Positions 48,948 to 59,170 of a stretch of 64,000 nt of DNA are shown piece after piece. Each line of letters starts with the position of its first letter. Within the stretch, counting starts at the first letter, position 1. Both the position numbers and the translations under genes were made by a program. The notes below the pieces were generated by a model. That model ran no database searches. It had not been told where the DNA came from and was given only the letters and a program-made list of their open reading frames with translations. This DNA comes from CAIWHR01 sp963809965 (GTDB taxonomy: Bacteria > Pseudomonadota > Gammaproteobacteria > Burkholderiales > Casimicrobiaceae), in contig CAWELU010000006.1 in the NCBI GenBank assembly GCA_963809965.1, positions 310,001 through 374,000 on the forward strand, given 5' to 3'.

Positions 48948-51226
48948 TCAGGCCGGGGAAGCAGATGCCGCGACCACCGCATGCGCCGCCAGATTGACCA
49001 GACGGCGCACGGTCGCGGACGGCGTCGCGATCAGCACCGGCTTGCAGCGCGCCGAGCAGGATCGGACCGATCGTCACGCCCTCCCCACCCGTGATCTTGA
49101 GCAGGTTGAACGAAATGTTCGCCGCATCGAGATTCGGCATGACCAGCAGGTTGGCCTCGCCCTTCAACGTCGAGTCCGGATGCACCCGTGCGCGGATCGC
49201 TTCGGACAGCGCGGCATCGCCGTGCATTTCGCCATCCACTTCGAGCCCCGGCGCCTGCTCGATCAACCGCTCGCGCACCTCGCGCATCTTGCGCGCGGAT
49301 CGCGAATCCTCGCTGCCGAAATTCGAATGCGACAGCAGGGCCACCTTGGGAACGAGTCCGAACCGGCGGATCCCTTCCGCCGCGAGCTGCACGATCCCGA
49401 CCAGCTGCTCGGCCGAAGGGTCCCGGTTCACGTAGGTGTCGCAGATGAACAGCGTGCGATTGGAAAGAAGCAGCGCGTTCATCGCGGCGAACACCGGCGC
49501 CTCCGGACGCAGGCCGATAACGTCCGCGACATGGCGCAAGTGCGCCTGGTACTTGCCCACGGTGCCGCAGAGAAGCGCGTCGCATTCGCCCATCCGCAGG
49601 AGCAGCGTACCGATCAGCGAGGGCTTGCGGAGCACGGCCTCCTTCGCATCCTCGGGCGAGATGCCCTTGCGTCCCATCAGCTGGTAGTAGAGCTGCCAGC
49701 ACGCGCGATAGCGCGGGTCGCTGTTGATGTTGACGAGCTCGAAATCACTTCCCGCGACGAGCCGCAATCCGAACTTTGCGATGCGGGCCGCGATCACCTC
49801 GGGGCGGCCGATCAGCATCGGGCTTGGCGAGATCCTCGTCGACGATCACCTGCACGGCGCGCAGTACGCGCTCCTCCTCGCCTTCGGCAAAGGCCACCCG
49901 CTTCGGCGATCGCTTGGCGCCCGCGAACACCGGCTTCATGATGAGGCTGGAGTGGTAGATGAACTGCGACAGGCGCTCGCGGTACGCGTCGAAATCGGCG
50001 ATGGGCCGCGTCGCGACGCCGCTGTCCATCGCAGCCTTGGCGACCGCAGGCGGCACGATCACCATCAGGCGGGGATCGAACGGCTTCGGGATCAGGTATT
50101 CCGGACCGAACGCGAGGTCCTCGCCGGCATACGCCTGGGCGACAATGTCCGATTGCTCCGCGTGCGCGAGCTCCGCGATCGCGCGCACGCACGCGAGCTT
50201 CATTTCCTCGGTGATCGTGGTCGCGCCGACGTCGAGCGCCCCGCGGAAGATGAACGGGAAGCACAGGACGTTGTTAACCTGATTGGGATAGTCGGAGCGG
50301 CCCGTTGCGATGATCGCGTCCGGCCGCACCGCCTTCGCGAGCTCGGGCAGGATTTCCGGTTCCGGATTGGCGAGCGCCAGGATCAGCGGATCGCGCGCCA
50401 TCACCTTGACCATGTCCTGGGTCAGCGCCTTCGGTCCGGACAGTCCGAGAAAGATGTCGGCGCCCTCGATCGCGTCCGACAGCGACCGCGCCTTGGTTTC
50501 GCGCGCGTACCGGGCCTTGTTGGCCTCCATCGGGAACTCGCGACCGACATGGATCACGCCCTTGCTGTCGCACACGAAGACGTTGGCGCGGTCCAGGCCG
50601 AGCCCGGCCAGGAGATCGAGGCAGGCGATCGCGGCGGCACCGGCCCCGGAACAGACGAGCTTGACCTTGGCGATGTCCTTGCCCACGACCTTCAACCCGT
50701 TGAGGATCGCCGCGCCCGCGACGATCGCCGTGCCATGCTGATCGTCGTGGAACACGGGGATCTTCATGCGCTCGCGCAGCTTCCGTTCGACATAGAAGCA
50801 GTCCGGCGCCTTGATGTCCTCCAGGTTGATGCCGCCGAACGTCGGCTCCAGCCGGGCGATCGTGTCGACGAGCTTCTCCGGATCGGTTTCGGCGATTTCG
50901 ATGTCGAACACGTCGATGCCGCCGAACTTCTTGAACAGACACCCCTTGCCTTCCATCACCGGCTTGCCGGCCAATGGTCCGATGTTGCCGAGGCCGAGCA
51001 CCGCGGTGCCATTGGTGATCACCGCGACCAGGTTGCCGCGGGAGGTCAGCGAGCGCGCTTCGCCCGGATCCGCCACGATCGCGTCGCAGGCGGCCGCCAC
51101 TCCGGGCGAATACGCGAGCGCCAGGTCGTGCTGGTTGATGAGCCCCTTGGTGGGCGTGACCGAGATCTTGCCCGGGGTCGGCAGGCGGTGGTATTCCAGT
51201 GCGGCGATGCGGAGTTGGTCGTCCAT
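48948..51226 (-). CDS. maeB: NADP-dependent malic enzyme with phosphotransacetylase-like domain, two frame breaks
   Basis: Oxidative decarboxylation of malate to pyruvate. ATG 51226 with GGAGG seven bases upstream. Malic-enzyme half (to about residue 430): LEYHRLPTPGKISVTPTKG, AYSPGVAAACDAI, VFHDDQHGTAIV and VCSGAGAAAIACL (NADP loop). The second half is a phosphate acetyltransferase-like domain (RVAFAEGEEERVLRAV, GLRPEAPVFAAMNALLLSN, ANLLVMPNLDAANISFNLLK), regulatory in MaeB proteins. Extra bases near 49822 and 49040 split the PTA part; repair gives 758 residues, the normal length. Acts at the TCA-cycle/gluconeogenesis junction. Confidence 0.92.
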
Positions 51227-51419
51227 GCGGGCCTCCGTGTGACTCGGCAATGCGGGCGAGGAGCCATTCTACCCATTCCGGCGCCTGGTACCTGCCACGG
51301 GTGCCGTGATGTCGCGCAGGTCCCGTGCCGCTTGACGCGCCGCCATTTCCGGTCTGCGTCTGGCCCGATGCTCTTTGCCGAAGTCGCGATGATGCCATTC
51401 GTTACCGGACTCGGCACTT

Positions 51420-51452
51420 ACTTCCACGTTGCGACTGACGTAGCATGGAAGT
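51420..51452. promoter_or_regulatory. Inverted repeat upstream of the pirin gene
   Basis: ACTTCCA (51420-51426) and TGGAAGT (51446-51452), perfect 7-base arms with a 19-base spacer, 52 bases before the ATG. Possible operator; could be chance. Confidence 0.25.
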
Positions 51453-51503
51453 CACGTTCAACACCCGACCGTCCGGGGGATCGCGAATGGACCGGAGACG
51501 CGA

Positions 51504-52202
51504 ATGATCACGTTGCGACGCGCCGCCGAGCGCGGCCACGCGCACCACGGCTGGCTCGACTCGTTCCACAGTTTCTCCTTCGCCGACTATTACGACCCTG
51601 CGCACATGGGGTTCGGACCGCTCCGGGTCATCAACGAGGACCGGGTGGAACCGGGGAAGGGCTTCGGCACGCACGGCCATCGCGACATGGAGATCGTCAC
51701 CTATGTGCTCGACGGGAGTCTCGAGCACAAGGACAGCATGGGCAATGGCTCGGTCATCGTCCCCGGCGATGTGCAGCGCATGAGCGCCGGACGCGGCGTG
51801 CTGCACAGCGAGTACAACCCGTCGTCGACCGAGCGCGTGCATTTCCTGCAGATCTGGATCGAACCGGCGACGCGCGGCATCACGCCCTCGTACGAGCAGA
51901 CGAACGTTCCTGCCGAGACCAAGCGTAACCGGCTTGCGCTCATCGCCGGCCCGACGAACTCGGGCGCCGCAGTGACCATCCATCAGGACGCGCGGCTGTT
52001 CGCGACCCTCCTCGACCGCGACGCAAAGGTCGCGCACACGCTCGACCCTGGTCGCCGCGCTTATCTGCACGTCGCTCGCGGCCGCGTCGCGATGAACGAC
52101 ATCGAGCTCGGCGCCGGCGATGCGGCATTGATCACCGGCGAGAGTGCCGTTACGATCGATCGCGGCGACGCGGCGGAGGTCTTGCTGTTCGACCTGCCCT
52201 GA
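51504..52202 (+). CDS. Pirin family (YhhW-type) bicupin
   Basis: 232 residues. Start ITLRRAAERGHAHHGWLDS, then the metal-binding His/Glu segment FGTHGHRDMEIVTYVLDG and SAGRGVLHSEYNPSSTE. Characterised relatives oxidise quercetin; others act as redox sensors, so enzymatic function is open. The C-terminal cupin (LHVARGRVAMNDIELGAGDA) lacks metal ligands, as usual. Single gene, upstream region contains an inverted repeat. Confidence 0.93.
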   Translation: MITLRRAAERGHAHHGWLDSFHSFSFADYYDPAHMGFGPLRVINEDRVEPGKGFGTHGHRDMEIVTYVLDGSLEHKDSMGNGSVIVPGDVQRMSAGRGVLHSEYNPSSTERVHFLQIWIEPATRGITPSYEQTNVPAETKRNRLALIAGPTNSGAAVTIHQDARLFATLLDRDAKVAHTLDPGRRAYLHVARGRVAMNDIELGAGDAALITGESAVTIDRGDAAEVLLFDLP

Positions 52203-52321
52203 GCCCAGCAGACTCGGCCCCGGTCAATTGAGCATCGATCGCGGCTGAGCGCCGTGCCATGGCCGCTGGCGCCGGCGCGCCAAGGAACCTTCGTGCGGAT
52301 CGGCGCCCAAGGCGGCATCCC

Positions 52322-54986
52322 TCACGCGGAGGCGGTCAGCCACGCGCGGGCTTCATCCAATGCCGACCCGTATGGGAGAGCTCGGCCGGCACCTACGGCC
52401 TCGTCATAGCCAGCCGCGCCCAGCGCGTCGCGCGCCTTAGTCATCAGCGGCGCGAGGAACGCCTCGTCGGCAGGATCGCGGCAGATTCCCGTCTCCCCCG
52501 TCTGCGCCTCTGCCACGCCGAAGAATCGCGCGGCGCGCGCCCACTCCGCACGCGACGCGCCGAGTCCTGCGCAAACCTCGAGGGCGCTCTGTCCTGCCGG
52601 TTTCGATCCGATTTCGCGGGCGATCGCCAGAACCTCGAGCAGCATGGGACTCACGCGGTCGCCGGACCCGCGTTCGATCGACACCATCGCAAGATTGAGA
52701 AGAACGATCGCGATCACCTCACGATCGCCGAGCTCGCGGGCAAGCGCCAGCACCTGCTCGTAGAGCCGCTCGGCTGCATCCAGCGCCCCTGTCTCGCGTT
52801 GGAGTTGTGCCAGGCCGTTGATCGCGCTGGCGAGCCCGCGTTTGTTCCCCAGCTCCCGTTCCAGTGCGACCGCCTCCTCCAGATACGACCGCGCGGCAGC
52901 GAGGTCGGAGCGCCCGCTCGCCACCATTCCGAGCGGCTGCAGCACCGCGGCGATCATCGGACGGTCCCCGATCGCACGGGCGATGGCCAGGCCTTCCATC
53001 AAATGGTCGTGCGCCTGTGCGTAGCGACCCATGAACGAACATAGCTGCCCTGCATCGAAAAGGGCCCGGCATCGGGAGAGGCTTCGCTCCTGCGCCCCGG
53101 CGCGACCGAGCGCCTCGACCGTTACGCGATGGCCGAGCCCAAGAAGCCCGCGAAAGAACCAGTAGTGCCTGATCGCGTGAACCAGCCGCAAGCCAAGCTC
53201 CCCTCCTCCCGGAGCGCGATCGCACCACCGGTGCGCGGACAGGAGATTCTCGCGTTCGACATCGAGCCGTTCGAGCCACGCGCCTTGGTCCGGACCTTCG
53301 AGCTCCGGACGCGCCGTCTCCGCCAGCAACAGGAAAAAGGAGAGGTGCCGGGTATGCGCCGACTCCGCTTCGCCGGACTCGACCAGGCATTCCTCCGCAT
53401 ACTGCCGCACGGTTTCAAGCAACCGGTAACGCTCGCGCTCGGCGTCGGCCTCGACTAACGATTTGTCGACCAGGTGCGTCAGGAGGTCGAGTACGTCCGT
53501 TTGATCGACGTCGCCTCCCGCCCCCACCTCTTCGGCGGCCTCGAGCGTCAATCCACCCGCGAACACGGCAAGTCGCCGGAGCACGGCCCGCTCGCGCGGG
53601 GCGAGCAGGTCGTAGCTCCAGTCGATCAGCGCACGCAGGGTCTGCTGCCGCGGCAAGGCGGTCCGATCCCCGCCGGTCAGAAGGCGGAACCGGTCGCCTA
53701 GGCGCTCGGCAATCTTGTCCACCGACAGGGCTCGCACGCGTGCTGCCGCAAGCTCGAGCGCCAGCGGAATGCCGTCGAGGCGGCGACAGACTTCGGCGAC
53801 CGCCGGCGCATTCTCCGAGGTTAAGCGGAAGGCCGGCTGCACCGCGGCGGCGCGATGCACGAACAGGCGCACGGCCTCGCATTGCTCCAGGTCCGCCAGT
53901 GTCGCACCACTTTCCCGGGCGGGAATCGAAAGGGAAGGCACGGGAAAGGTGCTCTCGCCCGCGACGTGCAGCTGCTCGCGGCTGGTGGCCAGGATCTTCA
54001 GCCTGCGCACCTGCCTGCAACAACTGGCGGGCGAGCTCGGCGCAATCGCGGATCAGGTGTTCGCAGTTGTCCAGGATCACCAGCACGTGCCTGTCCTGGA
54101 CGAACTTCACCAGCGCCTCGACCACGGGCCGGCCCATTTCTTCCTTCACGCCGAGGACCGACGCAACCGCCTGCGGAACCAGCCTCGCGTCCGCGACCGG
54201 AGCGAGTTCCACGAACCAAACGCCATCGGGGTAGTCGTCCAGCACGTCGGCGGCGATCTGCAGGGAAAGTCGCGTCTTGCCGATTCCGCCCGCACCGAGA
54301 AGGGTCAACAGCCGAGTGTTTTCCAGCAGCGCCTTCGCTTCGGCCAGCTCTCGCTCGCGACCGATGAACGACGTCACCTGCTGTGGCAGGTTGTTCGGCG
54401 TGGCTTCGAGCGAGCGTAGCGCGGGAAAATCCTGCCGCAGACCGGGATGCACGACCTGGTAGACATGCTCGGGACTTGCGAGATCGCGCAGCCGCACGGT
54501 CCCCAGATCGCGCAACGCAACCGCGGATGGCAGACGGTCGGCAGCAAGCGCGGCCACGGCCTCCGTCAGGAGCACCTGACCGCCATGGGCAGCGCTCATG
54601 ACACGTGCCGCACGATTGACGACGGTGCCGAAGAAGTCGTTGTCGCGGCGCTCGTTGATACCCGCATGCAAACCGCACCGGACCTTGATGGCAATGCCGC
54701 CGGTGGCGTCGGGATCGGCGAGTGCCTGCTGCAACTCGAGCACCGCAGCGATCGCATCGACGGGATCGTCGAAGGCTGCGTGGACGCCATCACCCAGCGT
54801 CTTCACGACCAGCCCGCGATGGCGTTCGACCGCCGCCCGGGCGAGCGCGTCGTGACGCGCGAGCGCCGAGGGCATCCGCTCCGGCTCCTGTTCCCACAGC
54901 CGGGTGCTGCCCTCGATGTCGGTAAAAAGAAAAGTGGTGACGGCGGGTCGTTCCTGCACGCCGGGATCTTTCGGGCAAGCGATCAC
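52322..54986 (-). CDS. Adenylate cyclase / NB-ARC-like ATPase / TPR regulator, frame break near 54005
   Basis: 887-residue signalling protein. Class III cyclase domain first: TFLFTDIEGSTRLWEQEP (metal Asp), VKTLGDGVHAAF and RCGLHAGINERRDNDFFG, with VNRAARVMSAAHGGQVLL; the expected metal and purine residues are present. Next an AAA/NB-ARC type ATPase: Walker A GAGGIGKTRLSLQ, Walker B HVLVILDNCEH, GIPLALELAAARVRALS. The C-terminal 400 residues are helical TPR-like repeats (AAAIARAIGDRPMIAAVL style). One extra base near 54005 splits it just after Walker B. No DNA-binding domain is visible, unlike related LuxR-type ATPase regulators. Input signal unknown. Confidence 0.87.
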
Positions 54987-55084
54987 GGCAAGTTTACTTT
55001 ACGGCAGCCGCGCCGCCTCGATTGGCAAGCGCCTGCCACCATTCAACGAGGATTCCCTTACGAATTCCCGAGAACCGTTGTAGA

Positions 55085-55113
55085 TTAACAGTGCAGCCAG
55101 GCTGGTGTATGCT
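55085..55113 (+). promoter_or_regulatory. Candidate sigma-70 promoter for the sugar dehydrogenase
   Basis: TTAACA (55085-55090), 17-base spacer, TATGCT (55108-55113), 119 bases before the ATG at 55232, in the divergent gap with the cyclase gene. Confidence 0.45.
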
Positions 55114-55231
55114 GGCTCCCCCGAAAACGTTCTGGCCGTATTCGGTGACAATTAGAAACCCGGAACCGTGCCCGCCGCGCCTACCTGCGGCGCACTCGTC
55201 GGTTCGTTCGAGTTCATCAAGGAGAATACAG

Positions 55232-56506
55232 ATGCGTGCCTCCAAGTCGTTGGGCATTGGGCTGTTGGCTTCCTCGCTGGCGCTTGCGCTGCCGATGGCC
55301 GCAACCGCCCAGCAAAACATCGAGAATCTGAAGCAGATGAAGGTGTCGGGCGTGGATCCGAGCATGCCGCCGGTGCCGCAGACCGGCAAGAACGCCGACG
55401 CCCTCCGCGAGAATCTCAAGCGCATCAAGCTGCCGCCCGGGTTCAAGATCGAGCTCTACGCGGTGGTGCCGGATGCGCGTCACATGGCCGTGGCGCCGTC
55501 CACCAACATGCTGTTTGTCGGCACCCGCAAGAACACCGTCTGGGCCGTCACCGACCGCAACAGCGATGGCGTCGCCGACGAGGTCAAGCCATTCGCGCCG
55601 TCGGCGAAGTTTCACGTGCCCAACGGGGTTTGCTGGACCAAGGACGGCTTCCTGATCGTGGTCGAGCACAACCGGGTCCTCAATTTCCCGGCCGCCGAGT
55701 TCTTCTACGAAGGCGGGGACGTCGCGGTGATCGAGGTGGTGCCGCAAGGCAAGCTGATCCCGGTCGAAGAGGAGTCGTACAACCACCATGCGCGCACGTG
55801 CAGAATCGGCCCCGACGGCATGCTCTACATCACGCTCGGCCAGCCGTACAACGTTCAGCCGCGCGACAAGCTCGCGCTGTTCAACAAGGTGGGCATCGGC
55901 GGCATCGTGCGCATGAACGCCTTCGACGGCAGCAAGCGCGAGGTCTACGCCACCGGGATCCGCAACTCGGTGGGCCTCGAGTTCAACCCGAAGGACAAGA
56001 CGTTGTGGTTCACCGACAACCAGACCGACGGCATGGGAGACGACATCCCCGCCGGCGAAATCAACCGTGCGACCGGTCCCGGCATGTTCTTCGGTTACCC
56101 GTGGAAGCAGGGCAAGACGCGAATCACCGAGTTCGGGTACGACAAGGATCCGCTGCCGCCGAACATCACGGACCCGCAGGTCTACATGGACGCGCACGCA
56201 GCCGACCTCGGCCTCGCGTTCTACACCGGCAAGGCGTTCCCGGCGAAATACCAGGGCGGCTTGTTCTCGGCGCAGCACGGCTCGTGGAACCGCACCACGC
56301 CGATCGGCGCGCGCATCATGTTCACCAGCCTGAAGAGCGACGGCACGGCCGACAAGACCGAGGTCTTTGCCGAAGGCTGGCTCGACGCCGAAACGGGCCT
56401 GTACCGCGGCCGCCCGGTCGATGTGGCGATGATGAAGGACGGCTCGATGCTGATCAGCGACGACTTTGCGGGCGCGCTGTACCGCGTCACCTACGTGGGC
56501 ATGTGA
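55232..56506 (+). CDS. Periplasmic PQQ-type sugar dehydrogenase (L-sorbosone dehydrogenase-like)
   Basis: 424 residues from ATG 55232 (AAGGAG 8 bases upstream). Sec signal peptide: ASKSLGIGLLASSLALALP then AATAQQ. Six-bladed beta-propeller of the glucose/sorbosone dehydrogenase fold: HMAVAPSTNMLFVGT, FHVPNGVCWTKDGFLIVV, YNHHARTCRIGPDGMLYI, ATGIRNSVGLEFNPKD and AQHGSWNRTTPIGAR. Calcium and PQQ residues are plausible but not verified. A small cytochrome c gene follows after a terminator, suggesting electron passage to the respiratory chain. Substrate uncertain. Confidence 0.85.
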   Translation: MRASKSLGIGLLASSLALALPMAATAQQNIENLKQMKVSGVDPSMPPVPQTGKNADALRENLKRIKLPPGFKIELYAVVPDARHMAVAPSTNMLFVGTRKNTVWAVTDRNSDGVADEVKPFAPSAKFHVPNGVCWTKDGFLIVVEHNRVLNFPAAEFFYEGGDVAVIEVVPQGKLIPVEEESYNHHARTCRIGPDGMLYITLGQPYNVQPRDKLALFNKVGIGGIVRMNAFDGSKREVYATGIRNSVGLEFNPKDKTLWFTDNQTDGMGDDIPAGEINRATGPGMFFGYPWKQGKTRITEFGYDKDPLPPNITDPQVYMDAHAADLGLAFYTGKAFPAKYQGGLFSAQHGSWNRTTPIGARIMFTSLKSDGTADKTEVFAEGWLDAETGLYRGRPVDVAMMKDGSMLISDDFAGALYRVTYVGM

Positions 56507-56544
56507 CGACTGTGACCCGACCGTGACGGCGTAGCTCGAGCCTG

Positions 56545-56572
56545 ACGGGCCGGGGATCCCCGGCCCGTTTTT
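56545..56572 (+). terminator. Strong Rho-independent terminator
   Basis: Perfect 12-base-arm palindrome ACGGGCCGGGGA / TCCCCGGCCCGT followed by TTTT, 38 bases after the dehydrogenase stop. It separates the gene from the cytochrome gene downstream, which would need readthrough or its own promoter. Confidence 0.85.
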
Positions 56573-56594
56573 CGTCTGGCGGAGGAAGCGATCC

Positions 56595-56934
56595 ATGACA
56601 AGGTCGATGATTCGGATCGCGCTCGGATGCGCGCTCGCGTGCGCGCTCGCTTGCGGGATGGGTGCGGCACAGGCTGATGTCGGCGCCGGCCGCGCCAAGG
56701 CGCGAATGTGCACCGTCTGCCACGGCGAGTTCGGGAGTCAGCACCGCTCCCAACACCCCGCACCTCGCCGGGCAGCCCGAGGTCTACCTGGCAGAACAAC
56801 TGAAAGCCTACCGCAGCGGCAAGCGCACCAACGAAATCATGAGTGTGATCGCCAAGCCGCTGACCGATGCCGAGATAGCGGACCTCAGTGCCTGGTTCGC
56901 GTCCATCGCGATCGAGGCGTCACCGCCGAAGTAA
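56595..56934 (+). CDS. Small periplasmic c-type cytochrome (class I), frame break near 56740
   Basis: About 112 residues. Signal peptide (IALGCALACALACGMGAAQA) and haem-binding CTVCH, then the frame breaks near 56740; the other frame continues PHLAGQPEVYLAEQLKAYRS and MSVIAKPLTDAEIADLSAWF, where the Met is the likely sixth haem ligand. One-base removal rebuilds a standard c553/c4-half-like cytochrome. Probable electron acceptor for the preceding dehydrogenase, by proximity only. Confidence 0.82.
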
Positions 56935-57001
56935 CGGGCCGCGACCTCGGGCATTACCCGATTACCGCGGCACACGAACGCAATGCTCGAGCTGGGGGCC
57001 T

Positions 57002-57352
57002 TCAGTTGCGGATCCACGGGTCCCAGGTCGCCGTCGTCTTGCCGTCCGTCACGCTGATTGTGTACTGGTAGTCATTGCCGTCCTGCTGATTCTTGTTTCG
57101 GACCACGCCGTGCTTCTTCCAATTGTGCGTTGAACCACGATTGTTGAATTTCGCCGCAGGCGCATCGACGTCAATGCCCTTGTGAGTATGTATGAAGTCC
57201 CATCCCTCGGAGTTCACTAGCTCCCAACTGATCGTGACGTCAACATCGGGGCGTTCCTTGCTGATATCGACTGGATCCTGATCGACCGAAATCGAGATCG
57301 CCTTCCCGGCTCCGGTCACGGTCTCGGTGACGGTAACGTAAACGGTTGGCAT
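57002..57352 (-). CDS. Hypothetical beta-rich protein, unknown function
   Basis: 116 residues with a good GGAG ribosome site; no signal peptide and no cysteines. Alternating hydrophobic strands (VYVTVTETVTG, KAISISVDQDPVDI, DVTISWELV, YQYTISVTDG) and a C-terminal TWDPWIRN suggest a small cupredoxin/immunoglobulin-like sandwich. Similar short proteins with a Y-x-Y-T-V core and a D-P-x-I-x-N end occur in betaproteobacteria, but I do not know a function. Single gene. Confidence 0.65.
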   Translation of the reverse strand: MPTVYVTVTETVTGAGKAISISVDQDPVDISKERPDVDVTISWELVNSEGWDFIHTHKGIDVDAPAAKFNNRGSTHNWKKHGVVRNKNQQDGNDYQYTISVTDGKTTATWDPWIRN

Positions 57353-57520
57353 CAGTGTTCTCCTGCTGTGCTGTTTTGGATTGGCAAGACATTCGCGGCG
57401 GGAAGCATTCTCCGCCCGGAACGCGTAACGATGCCCAAGCCGAATCCCGATCGCCAGATTACTGGCGAAGGAGTCGACCCGCGAGCGCGTTGGCGACCCA
57501 GAACCGAGTGCTGCTGCCGA

Positions 57521-58237
57521 CTATCGGTCGAGCTCCGGATAGTTGCGGAATATTCCCTGCTGATTGAACGGTAGCCGACGCTCCGACGCAAGATAGGCGG
57601 AAATCCGCGGACGGGCCGCGACCCGGGTGTGCAGTTCCATCACCTGTGGACAACGCCTCGCTGTTCGCGCCATTGCCTTCGGGAAGGCGTAGCGCAGGCC
57701 GGCCACGACCTGGAACAACGACAGGTCGGCATAGGTAAGTCGGGCTCCGACGAGATGGGCGGGCCCGCTCGGGTTGCTCGCCAGCACGCGCTCGAAGTAG
57801 CGCAAGTATTTCGGCAGCCGGTTCGTTACAAAGTCCGCAGCGCGCCGTTTCGCTTCGGGCCGCTGATCCTCGTAGTAGAGGCCAGCCGCGATCGGATGAT
57901 GGGTGTCGTGCACTTCGACGACCAAGTCGGCAAACGTGAGTTGAAGTTGATGCGTCCAGTAACGTCCTGCATCACCCTTCGGCGCGAGGCCATGGCGCTC
58001 GCCGAGGAAGAGCAGGATGTTTGCCGTCTGCCCGATAAGGCGCCTACCGGCCTTCAGGAACGGTGGCGCGAATGGTGGACAGGAGGGCGCATCGTCGTCG
58101 AGCAGCGCAAGCATGCGTTCTTCGCCGCCTTCGATCCGGCCGACATCGACGTAGGGCGCGCCAGCCTCTTCGAGCGCAAGCCGCACGAATTCACCCCGCC
58201 CCTGAATGGATGCCCAGTAGTAGAGCTCGTAGAGCAT
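57521..58237 (-). CDS. Glutathione S-transferase family protein
   Basis: 238 residues. Thioredoxin-fold N-terminus ELYYWASIQGRGEFVRLALE with the catalytic-Tyr region, and LIGQTANILLFLGERHGL as the cis-Pro/helix segment; all-alpha C-terminal domain with LVGARLTYADLSLFQVVAGL. ATG 58237 chosen because the fold starts there. Resembles the Sigma/Nu-type group; substrate unknown. No neighbouring detoxification genes. Confidence 0.85.
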   Translation of the reverse strand: MLYELYYWASIQGRGEFVRLALEEAGAPYVDVGRIEGGEERMLALLDDDAPSCPPFAPPFLKAGRRLIGQTANILLFLGERHGLAPKGDAGRYWTHQLQLTFADLVVEVHDTHHPIAAGLYYEDQRPEAKRRAADFVTNRLPKYLRYFERVLASNPSGPAHLVGARLTYADLSLFQVVAGLRYAFPKAMARTARRCPQVMELHTRVAARPRISAYLASERRLPFNQQGIFRNYPELDR

Positions 58238-58471
58238 GTCGGAACTCCTTCGCGGTCTCGACGTTCCCGCCGAGACGCGCCAGTCCTGAAGCAGTGCAGC
58301 TCTGCCAACGCGTTGCGGTCGACGATTGGTCGGGCTGACCGCCACGCTGGATGCGATTCAATACCTAGCGCCGTTGTGTCAGCCGGCGGGTGGAAGTTTA
58401 CAGGCAAGCAGGGAACCCGTTACGAAGCGCCTCGCACGCCCCATCCACAGCGATCGCCGCAGTGGCTCCTA

Positions 58472-58894
58472 TCACGCGGGCCGGCTAGTTTCCTCCCAAC
58501 GGAGGACGAGATCATGCACTGCGATCCGCAGCTGCACGCCGGGCGCGAGGCCAAGTGAGCTTGCGATGGGATTGACGTACGAAAGCACGCCGTGGTCCCA
58601 CATGTCCCGTGCATCGCCGATTCGTGCGCTGGTGTGCGCCACTGCGCCGGCGGCAATACCTCGGGTATTGAGCATGTCGAGCGCAACGATGCCGGCAAGG
58701 TCCTTGCCGACGCCGGCGTCGTTGAAGAAGACCGCGGCAAGCGGTACTGCCAGCGCATAGGCTGCCGAGCTGGCGCCGCCGTGCGAAGCCGCGACGACGA
58801 TCGCGCCGGAATCCGAAGACGTCAGCTGAGTGATCGAATCCACGATGAGCACCCGGCCGCCGGGCCCTTGATCGACGATGGTTCTCAAGCACAT
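58472..58894 (-). CDS. Conserved hypothetical protein with GASSAAY/NDAGVG motifs
   Basis: 140 residues from ATG 58894 (GGAGG 5 bases upstream; a TTG at 58921 would extend it). A repeated pattern of small residues: IVDSITQLTSSDSGAIVVAA then SHGGASSAAYALAVPLAAVF and FNDAGVGKDLAGIVALDMLN, ARIGDARDMWDHGVLSYVN. Members with the same VDSI..L....G..VV..SHGG...A.....F.NDAG.G.D.AGI pattern occur in other betaproteobacteria without a function that I know. The glycine-rich SHGG motif hints at a hydrolase-like fold, which is inference. Confidence 0.65.
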   Translation of the reverse strand: MCLRTIVDQGPGGRVLIVDSITQLTSSDSGAIVVAASHGGASSAAYALAVPLAAVFFNDAGVGKDLAGIVALDMLNTRGIAAGAVAHTSARIGDARDMWDHGVLSYVNPIASSLGLAPGVQLRIAVHDLVLRWEETSRPA

Positions 58895-59170
58895 CCGAAT
58901 CCTCCGCGCAGCCACGCTCAATTTCCAGACGTCGATCCAGTGTCCACCATCGGCGTCGGGACTGGGCGCTTCGAGCTGGCGCCACCGATCGCAGCAGACT
59001 TCACGGCGACCTTGCTAGCAATATCATCGGCCGGGCACTTGCCGGTCCGATTCCGCCGGTTGACGAAGCGCATCGAACCCGAAATACTTGAATTGTTGCA
59101 GCTGATTGGCCTGTTTTTCGGTCGCGCCGCCACCACGGAATCCACACCAGAGTTTCCACGGAGGATCACG

